Origin: Defluviimonas salinarum
GTDB taxonomy: Bacteria; Pseudomonadota; Alphaproteobacteria; Rhodobacterales; Rhodobacteraceae
Length of the DNA: 64,000 nt
Direction of reading: 5' to 3'
Assembly: GCF_026013545.1 (NCBI RefSeq)
Contig: NZ_JAPDOG010000008.1
Coordinates: 1-64,000, forward strand
Below, in pieces: positions 58,356 to 64,000 of this stretch (the first letter of the stretch is position 1; every line of letters starts with the position of its first letter). Position numbers and translations under genes: made by a program. Below the pieces are notes generated by a model. The model was not told the DNA's origin. It saw only the letters and a list, made by a program, of their open reading frames with translations, and did no database searches.

Positions 58356-60138
58356 GAAGAGCCTCGTTCGGCAGGGCCTCGGCGGCCGCTGAGTCATGAC
58401 TGGTTGCGAGCCAGCGACCGTGAATCTCGCGGAAGCTGGCGAGGACCGGCGGCGCGGTGGTCTCTTCGGGAACGCTGAAGTGGCGCGCACCGACGGGTTG
58501 CGACGACCACGAGATCAGCAGCGGTGCGGCGATCATCGGCAGCGCCACCGGAAGCAGCCACGGCAGCAGGTCGGACGCGAACTGCCACGTCAGGCCGAGG
58601 ACGATGAGCCCGGTCGTCACGATCCAGCCTGAGGCTCTTGCCGCCTCGGCGAAGGTCAGCGCGCCCTCACCGCGCGCATTGGCCGGCCAGCCGCCATCCT
58701 GCCCCGAAAGGACCTGAACGACGGCGCGCGACTGGAACATCAGCATGACCGGGGCGAGCGCCGAGGTCAGCAGGATCTCGACCGCCACCGACGCCAGCGC
58801 GCGCGCCGATCCGCCGAACTCGCGGGTGCGCCCGGTGATGGCGGATTTCGTCAGGATGGCGAACTTGGGCATGATCAGCAGCCCGATGATGCCGAGCACC
58901 AGGGCCGTGATCTCGCGGCTGCGGTCCGACGGGAAGACCGGGAAGAGCTGGTATGTGTTGGGGAAGTAGTCCGGCTCGGGCGCCAGCACGGTACCCGCCA
59001 CCGTGCTGATCAGGAACACCCCCCAGAGGACCGAGACGAGATAGGCGAAGATGCCCTGGACGAAGACGAAACGGCTCCATCCGGCCAGGCCCGGCGCGAA
59101 GAGAAGCCGCATGTGCTGGAGGTTGCCCTGGCACCAGCGACGGTCGCGCTTGGCGTAGGAGAGGATGTTTTCCGGCCCCTCCTCGTAGGACCCGCCGATG
59201 CCGCTGTCCACGAGGACGCGCCAGCCGCCCCGGGCCAGCAGGGCGGCTTCCACGTAGTCGTGCGACAGGATGTGACCGCCGAGCGGCGGCTTGCCGGACA
59301 GCTCCGGCAGGCCGCAGGACTGGGCGAAGGCATTGACGCGGATGATCGCGTTGTGGCCCCAGTAGGGACCGGTCGCACCCTGCATCCGTTCGAGCCCGCG
59401 GGTAAAGACCGGGCCGTGAAATGCCGCGGCGAACTGCATCGCGCGGCCGAAGAAGCTGCGCGCGCCGATGATCCGCGGCAGGGTCTGGAGGAGACCAAGC
59501 TTCGGATCCGCATCCATGCGCGCGATCATCGCGGCGAGCGCCTCGCCGGACATCAGGCTGTCGGCGTCGAGCGTCACCGCATAGTCATAGGCGCCGCCGG
59601 ACCTGCGGATGAAATCCTCGACGTTGCCGGCCTTGCGCCCGCGGTTGTCGCTGCGGTTGCGGTAGTAGATGTGATCGGCGCCGCCGGTTTCGGCGATCAG
59701 CAGGCGGTACGCCGCATGCTCGGCCGCCTGCCCCTCGGCGGAGCGCGTGTCGGACAGGATCACGATGTCGAGCTTCAGCGCCGCGTCCCGGATCGAGCGG
59801 TCCATCGCGGCGATCCGCGCGAAGGTCGCAACCGGATCCTCGTTGCAGATCGGGACGAGCACCACGGTCGCAGCGTCCGAATTCACCGCTGCGATCGTGG
59901 TGGAGCGCCGCCGCGGCCGGAGCCCGGTCAGGGCCAGCGCCGCGCCCCAGGCCAGCCAGCCGGTGGTCAGCAGGATCAGGACGGTGCGAATGGCGTCCCA
60001 GACCTGGAACCCGTCCTGCAAACCGGCATCCGTGATGAGGACCGACGCACCGATCGCGGCGGTGGTGGCGAAGCCGATCGCCAGCACCCGGATCCGGACC
60101 GTGGCGGCGTCCGGCGAGAGATGAGCCCGTGATGTCAC
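58342..60138 (-). CDS. opgH: Glucans biosynthesis glucosyltransferase H
   Basis: 598 residues, inner-membrane GT2 enzyme building the linear or cyclic beta-glucan backbone. VVLVPICNEDPVATFARIAA, YAVTLDADSLMSGEAL, HILSHDYVEAALLARGGWRV and the QxxRW-type KRDRRWCQGNLQHM are the D,D,D,QxxRW catalytic set; helices flank them. It lacks the long cytoplasmic N terminus of E. coli OpgH. The start is a GTG at 60138, 19 bases after opgI. Overlaps opgC. Confidence 0.94.
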   Translation of the reverse strand: MTSRAHLSPDAATVRIRVLAIGFATTAAIGASVLITDAGLQDGFQVWDAIRTVLILLTTGWLAWGAALALTGLRPRRRSTTIAAVNSDAATVVLVPICNEDPVATFARIAAMDRSIRDAALKLDIVILSDTRSAEGQAAEHAAYRLLIAETGGADHIYYRNRSDNRGRKAGNVEDFIRRSGGAYDYAVTLDADSLMSGEALAAMIARMDADPKLGLLQTLPRIIGARSFFGRAMQFAAAFHGPVFTRGLERMQGATGPYWGHNAIIRVNAFAQSCGLPELSGKPPLGGHILSHDYVEAALLARGGWRVLVDSGIGGSYEEGPENILSYAKRDRRWCQGNLQHMRLLFAPGLAGWSRFVFVQGIFAYLVSVLWGVFLISTVAGTVLAPEPDYFPNTYQLFPVFPSDRSREITALVLGIIGLLIMPKFAILTKSAITGRTREFGGSARALASVAVEILLTSALAPVMLMFQSRAVVQVLSGQDGGWPANARGEGALTFAEAARASGWIVTTGLIVLGLTWQFASDLLPWLLPVALPMIAAPLLISWSSQPVGARHFSVPEETTAPPVLASFREIHGRWLATSHDSAAAEALPNEALHVPA

Positions 60139-60157
60139 GTCAGCCCCGCGCCGGGCG

Positions 60158-60334
60158 TCAGATGTGCTGACCCGGCAGGAACGGCCGGAACAGCTGGGCG
60201 AACTCGAAGCGGCCGGAGCGGCGTTCGAGCTCCTGGCGCGGCATGTCGAGCGGCGCCTCGGGCGGCCCCCAGAACCGGGGGTCTTCGGGTATCAGGACCG
60301 TTTCGGTTCGTGCCTGATGCAACGTCTCGGTCAT
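60158..60334 (-). CDS. opgI: Small opgI-like protein between opgG and opgH
   Basis: 58 residues, soluble: LIPEDPRFWGPPEAPLDMPR then ELERRSGRFEFAQLFRPFLP. No signal or membrane helix. Its ATG overlaps the opgG stop (ATGA). In Rhodobacter sphaeroides the operon is opgGIHC with a small gene opgI of unknown function at this place; position and size fit. It may stand in for part of the cytoplasmic N terminus missing from OpgH (speculative). Confidence 0.72.
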   Translation of the reverse strand: MTETLHQARTETVLIPEDPRFWGPPEAPLDMPRQELERRSGRFEFAQLFRPFLPGQHI

Positions 60335-61959
60335 TCGGTCACCCACTGGTAGAGCCATATCTCGCTCAGGTTTTGTCCGTATCCGGTAATGGCGGCTTGG
60401 ATTTCCATCGTGTTCTGGTCGCCCGCCGGCACCGCTTCGATGACGAGGCGCCAGTCGCCCGTGCCCGCGATCGGCGACAGGATCGCCTGCGTGAGCTCGC
60501 CGCGCAGGACCGTCACCTTGGGGGTGATGTCCGCGTCGCGCGGAAGGTCAGCGAGCAGGCCGCCCCGGAAATCGACGACGAACTTCTTCCCGTCGGTCGT
60601 GCCGGACACGCCGGCGACGCCGCCCTTGCCGACCCGCGTGCGCAGGATCCGCGCCCGTTCCTTCGAACGGTCGCCGGCGGGGGACAGGCCCCAGTGCAGG
60701 CGATAGGAGACTTCGAGGCTGTCGCCCTTCCGGGCGGGCGTGGCCGGAACCCAGTAGGCGACGATGTTGTCGTTGCCTTCGAGATCCGACGGGATCTCCA
60801 GCAGCCGGACCGAGCCCTGGCCCCAGTCTCCGAGCGGTTCCACGATCAGCGACGGGCGCCGCTCGTAATGCGCCTGCGCGTCGAGATACTGGTCGAAATC
60901 GCGCTCGCGCTGGATCAGCCCGAAGGACGCGGGGTTCTGTGCGCCGAGGTAGGAATTGCCGAGCTGGGCGGGATTCACCAGCGGGCGGACGAAGGTCTCG
61001 CCGTCCCGCGTATTGAGCACGAGGTGGTCGCTGTCGTGCACCGCGGGGCGGAAATCGTCGAACGCGCCCGGATCGGCGCCGCCGAACAGGAACATCGACG
61101 TCAGCGGCGCGATCCCGAGCTGCTCCACGTCCTCGCGCAGGAACAGCCGCGCGGTCACGTCGACGACGGTCGTGCTGCCCGGCTTCAGGACGAGGCGGTA
61201 GGCGCCGGTGACCGATTTCGACTGAAGCGCCGCGTAGACGACGACTTCGTCGGCGCCGGGGGCGGGACGTTCGATCCAGAAGTCGGTGAACCGGGGAAAC
61301 TCCTCGCCGCTCGACATGCCAGTATTGACCGCCAGCCCGCGCGCGGACAGACCGTAGACGGTGTCGCGTCCGAGCGCCCGGAAATAGCTCGCCCCGAGGA
61401 AGGCCGCGATCTCGTCATAATGGTCGGCGCGATTGAGCGGCGACATGAGCCGGAACCCGGCGACGCCCGGCATCTCGAAGTCGGCGGGGATCTCGGCCTT
61501 CACGTTGGCGTAGTCGAAATCGGCCGTCGAGAAACGCATCGGCGTGGCGGTGCCCTCGGTCACCTCGGAGAGGTGGACCGGTTCGTTGAAGAGCCAGCCG
61601 AGGTGAAAGGCGTTGAGGTGGAACGGCGCATTTTTCTGGTCCGCCCATCTCGTCCGCTCGCGGCGGAAGCCCACCCGCTGGTAGTCGTCGTAGTCAAACT
61701 CGGCGAGGAAGCCTTCGACGGCCTCCGCGGGCTTGGGTGCGGCCGCGGCGGCGGCGCGCATCTCGCCGGTCAGCCAGTCGAAGGAGAAGGCCACGCCCGC
61801 GGGCGCGGTGCCGGTGGTCCCGGTCGAGCTGTCCTGGGCGAAGGCCGGCAAGGAAGGGGCCAGTGCCGCCAGGGCGACAGATGACAGCAAGCCCGTGACG
61901 AGCTTGCGGCGCGTGCTGCAGGTGCGAACTTCGCGAATCGGCCTGACCAAGGAACACAT
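60331..61959 (-). CDS. opgG: Glucans biosynthesis protein G/D
   Basis: 542 residues, periplasmic. Twin-arginine-like signal (CSTRRKLVTGLLSSVALAAL ending at AFA), then FSFDWLTGEMRAAAAAA, FDYDDYQRVGFRRERTRW, GASYFRALGRDTVYGLSARG and LGDWGQGSVRLLEIPSD, all typical of OpgG/OpgD, which shape or branch the glucan in the periplasm. ATG at 61959 has AGGAAG five bases ahead. First gene of opgGIHC. Confidence 0.93.
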   Translation of the reverse strand: MCSLVRPIREVRTCSTRRKLVTGLLSSVALAALAPSLPAFAQDSSTGTTGTAPAGVAFSFDWLTGEMRAAAAAAPKPAEAVEGFLAEFDYDDYQRVGFRRERTRWADQKNAPFHLNAFHLGWLFNEPVHLSEVTEGTATPMRFSTADFDYANVKAEIPADFEMPGVAGFRLMSPLNRADHYDEIAAFLGASYFRALGRDTVYGLSARGLAVNTGMSSGEEFPRFTDFWIERPAPGADEVVVYAALQSKSVTGAYRLVLKPGSTTVVDVTARLFLREDVEQLGIAPLTSMFLFGGADPGAFDDFRPAVHDSDHLVLNTRDGETFVRPLVNPAQLGNSYLGAQNPASFGLIQRERDFDQYLDAQAHYERRPSLIVEPLGDWGQGSVRLLEIPSDLEGNDNIVAYWVPATPARKGDSLEVSYRLHWGLSPAGDRSKERARILRTRVGKGGVAGVSGTTDGKKFVVDFRGGLLADLPRDADITPKVTVLRGELTQAILSPIAGTGDWRLVIEAVPAGDQNTMEIQAAITGYGQNLSEIWLYQWVTE

Positions 61960-62521
61960 CCCAACTTCCTGACTCAGCGCCGTATTTCTTCGCTGCGTCG
62001 TAGAATGCAAGAGGGAGAACATCACGCACGCGTGCATTTTCCTACGCCGGTGCAATTTGTCGGCGGCGTCCTGCTCAAAAACATGGCTTCAGCCCGCTCT
62101 CGGTATCAGATCCGGCAAGCGGGATCCGAGAAAACCGCACCGCCGGGTCTGTGTCTTGCCCGAGCTGCGGCGGGGTGACCCGGCGAAACAGGTTGATACC
62201 GTGGCGCGGCGGTCGCGCGGCGACCGCAGCCCGGTGCACGGAGAAAGCTCTCGTCGGGACCGGGGCGAGGTGACACATGCTGGGCGCAGGAGTTCGACGT
62301 CCATCAGAATCGGATCAAGCGATGACGCGGCTTGATTTGTCCGTCGTTGGTCTCCTTGCGGAACCGGAGCCATGCTCGTGGCCTGGGATCGACGCGGCCT
62401 GCCCCCGGGAACAAGCCCGAGCGGCTACTCTCCGCGATCGCGCGCTGCCGCGACGGCTCGCGCGTTCACTTCCGCATGAACGAGGCCTCGGGAGTCGGCT
62501 GTTGTCGCGATTGCAACTGCG
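61960..62521. other. Gap between opgG and fliI
   Basis: 562 bases without a supported gene. It should hold the opg promoter. A perfect palindrome GCACGCGTGC lies at 62026-62035, 67 bases before the opgG start; function unknown. Nothing else stands out. Confidence 0.4.
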
Positions 62522-63844
62522 TCACGCGGCCCCGGCCCGGTCGAGGATCTGACGCAGCCGCGCGAAGCTTGCCGCGATGCTCTCCGGCTCGTCCTCCGAG
62601 AGAAAGGCGTCGAGCGTGGGCCAGACCCTGACCGCCGCGTCGATGAGCGGATCGGAGCCGCTCACGTAAAGCCCGGCCTGGATCATCATCTCCGCCCGGT
62701 CATAGGCGCCTAGCAGCCGCCGCGCGCGGGCGATGAGCGCGTTCTCGGCCTCGCTCGCCGCCTGCGGCAGGGAACGCGAGACCGACCGAAGCAGGTTGAT
62801 CGCGGGATAGCGGCCGCGCTCGGCGATCTCGCGCTCCATCACGACGTGGCCGTCGAGCACACCGCGCAGGATATCGGCGACCGGCTCGTCCATGTCCGAG
62901 CCCGCGACCAGGACGGAAAACACCGCCGTTATGTCGCCCGCACCCTCCAGCCCCGGCCCGGCGCGCTCGGCGAGCGACATGATCAGGTGCGAGGTCGAGG
63001 GTGGAAAGCCCCTCAGCGAGGGCGGCTCGCCCGACGCAAGCGCCACCTCGCGATGCGCCTCGGCCAGGCGGGTGATTGAATCGGCGAGCAGCAGCACCTG
63101 CAGGCCGCGGTCGCGGAAGTGCTCGGCCACCGTCATCGCTGCCCAGGCGCAGCGGCGGCGGATCAGCGGCGACTGGTCCGATGTCGCGGCCACGACGACG
63201 CTGCGCGCCATGCCGTCGGGGCCGAGGACGCCTTCGACGAAGTCGCGAAGTTCACGCCCGCGCTCGCCGATCAGGGCGATGACGATCACATCGGCTGCGA
63301 CTCCGCGGGCGAATTTCGCCAGGAGCGAGGACTTGCCGACGCCGGAGCCGGCGAAGAGCCCGATCCGCTGGCCGCGCACCAAGGGCAGGAGCGTGTTGAA
63401 GACCGCCGCCCCGGTCTCCAGCCGCGCGCCGAGCCGGCGGCGCCGCGACGGGGCTGGCGGCGCGGCACGCAGGGCCCTTTCCTCTGCTCCGCGCATTAAC
63501 GGGCGGCCGTCGATCGGCTGGCCGAACGGATCGAGGACACGTCCGATCCAGCTGTCGTCGGGCGCGATCCCGCCCGCGCCGAGCAGCTCCACCCCGTCAC
63601 CGATCCGCGCCCCGTCGACCGGTCCGTCGGTCAGCACCGTCGCGCTGTCCGTATCGAGCGCCACGACCTCGCCGCCGACCGCCGCGCCCTCGACGAGCCG
63701 GACCCGGTCGCCAAGCCGCCAGTCGGGGCCACAAACGCTCACCTTGAGCACGCCGCGGCCGATCTCGCGGATGCGCCCGAGCCGGCGCAGCGCGCCACAT
63801 CCGCCGATCTCCGCCCTGAGCCGGTCGAGCCCGAGTGTCGCCAT
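62522..63844 (-). CDS. fliI: Flagellum-specific ATPase FliI
   Basis: 440 residues, export ATPase of the flagellar type III system, F1-beta-like. IGRVLDPFGQPIDGRPL, Walker A IGLFAGSGVGKSSLLAKFAR, VIALIGERGRELRDFVEGVL, the Walker B region QVLLLADSITRLAEAHREVA and AGDITAVFSVLVAGSDMDEP identify it. ATG at 63844 has GGGAGG five bases upstream. Divergent from flgB. The usual partner fliH/fliJ genes are not in view. Confidence 0.95.
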   Translation of the reverse strand: MATLGLDRLRAEIGGCGALRRLGRIREIGRGVLKVSVCGPDWRLGDRVRLVEGAAVGGEVVALDTDSATVLTDGPVDGARIGDGVELLGAGGIAPDDSWIGRVLDPFGQPIDGRPLMRGAEERALRAAPPAPSRRRRLGARLETGAAVFNTLLPLVRGQRIGLFAGSGVGKSSLLAKFARGVAADVIVIALIGERGRELRDFVEGVLGPDGMARSVVVAATSDQSPLIRRRCAWAAMTVAEHFRDRGLQVLLLADSITRLAEAHREVALASGEPPSLRGFPPSTSHLIMSLAERAGPGLEGAGDITAVFSVLVAGSDMDEPVADILRGVLDGHVVMEREIAERGRYPAINLLRSVSRSLPQAASEAENALIARARRLLGAYDRAEMMIQAGLYVSGSDPLIDAAVRVWPTLDAFLSEDEPESIAASFARLRQILDRAGAA

Positions 63845-63888
63845 TCTGACCTCCCTGTGTTCCGCAACCGTTTCTAAAGGAATCGGGG

Positions 63889-63903
63889 TTAAGGCTTGAT
63901 TGA
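63889..63903. promoter_or_regulatory. Candidate CtrA site between fliI and flgB
   Basis: TTAA-N7-TTGA, one base off the CtrA consensus TTAA-N7-TTAA, 20-35 bases before the flgB start. CtrA controls flagellar genes in many alphaproteobacteria; only a candidate. Confidence 0.35.
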
Positions 63904-63923
63904 AAGCTCGGAGGAGAAGCCCC

Positions 63924-64000
63924 GATGTTCGAGAAACCGGAGATCCTGTCGCTGGCCGCATCGCTCGCTGCCCATGCCGCCACGCGGCAGTCGGCGATCG
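63924..64000 (+). CDS. flgB: Flagellar basal-body rod protein FlgB, N-terminal fragment
   Basis: The first 25 codons (MFEKPEILSLAASLAAHAAT, then RQSAI) match the start of FlgB, a proximal rod subunit of the flagellum. GGAGGAG stands before the ATG. The gene runs off the right edge. Divergent from fliI, as in other Rhodobacteraceae flagellar clusters. Confidence 0.75.

Noticed and set aside
62277-62631. Small plus-strand frames between opgG and fliI
   Set aside because: They run into the 3' end of fliI on the opposite strand and have no homology-like sequence or ribosome site.
1-64000. CRISPR arrays, restriction-modification, toxin-antitoxin or phage-defence genes
   Set aside because: No direct repeats with spacers and no proteins with the relevant motifs were found.

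Overview
The window looks like a chromosomal segment of a GC-rich alphaproteobacterium of the Rhodobacteraceae/Paracoccaceae. The signs are an aerobic (CobG/CobF/CobN type) cobalamin pathway, an opgGIHC operon as described in Rhodobacter sphaeroides, tightly overlapping operons, and GC-rich hairpin repeats ending in ATACTT...AAGAAGAAGG that sit between genes. The assignment is inference; no rRNA or species marker is present.

Layout. 1-8.2 kb: amino-acid and amine metabolism. It holds the 5' end of a glutaryl-CoA dehydrogenase gene, a class I aminotransferase with a divergent LysR regulator, an XRE-cupin regulator beside kbl-tdh (threonine to glycine plus acetyl-CoA) with tandem operators, and a glutamine-synthetase-like/class III aminotransferase pair with two TTTGATCAAA palindromes upstream. 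8.2-34.5 kb: an almost complete aerobic adenosylcobalamin gene set. Lower-ligand and nucleotide-loop genes come first (cobV, cobT, cobU, phosphatase, threonine kinase, cbiB, threonine-P decarboxylase, bluB). Then come cobQ, two Lin0512-family proteins, cobO and an NnrS-like gene on the minus strand. A first cobalamin riboswitch precedes DUF1636-cobW-cobN-cobG-cobH-cobI-cobJ-(cobK, inverted)-cobL-cobE-cobM-cobB-cobA-DUF1636. A second riboswitch precedes cbtB-cbtA (cobalt uptake), and cobF follows a strong terminator. The cobaltochelatase subunits CobS/CobT that CobN needs are not in the window. 34.6-36 kb: a LacI regulator and tRNA-Arg(CCT). 36.3-42.8 kb: four glycan genes (sulfotransferase, glycosyltransferase, two large glycosyltransferase/methyltransferase proteins), visibly less GC-rich and possibly an island at the tRNA.

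43-54.5 kb: a minus-strand operon of arylsulfatase, PafA-like phosphatase/phosphodiesterase, MoxR ATPase, DUF58, DUF4381, BatA- and BatB-like VWA proteins, BatD-like protein and a secreted eight-heme cytochrome with repeat-rich C terminus. Its job is unknown; the combination is the least explained system here. 54.7-57 kb: an RgpF-like glycan gene and a decayed IS5-family element. 57-62 kb: opgG-opgI-opgH-opgC for osmoregulated periplasmic glucans. 62.5-64 kb: fliI and, divergently, the start of flgB.

Observations beyond plain annotation: a recurrent AT-rich word (about AGASACTRTTC) with rare codons inside many cob genes and in more than one reading frame; cobK and cobL start codons overlapping head-to-head in a single CATG; GC-rich repeats whose last bases appear to serve as Shine-Dalgarno sequences; a composite LacI-type site shared between the lacI promoter and the second riboswitch promoter; and a BatB-like protein whose metal-binding DxSxS motif is lost. 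All functions are from reading motifs and context; no database search was possible.
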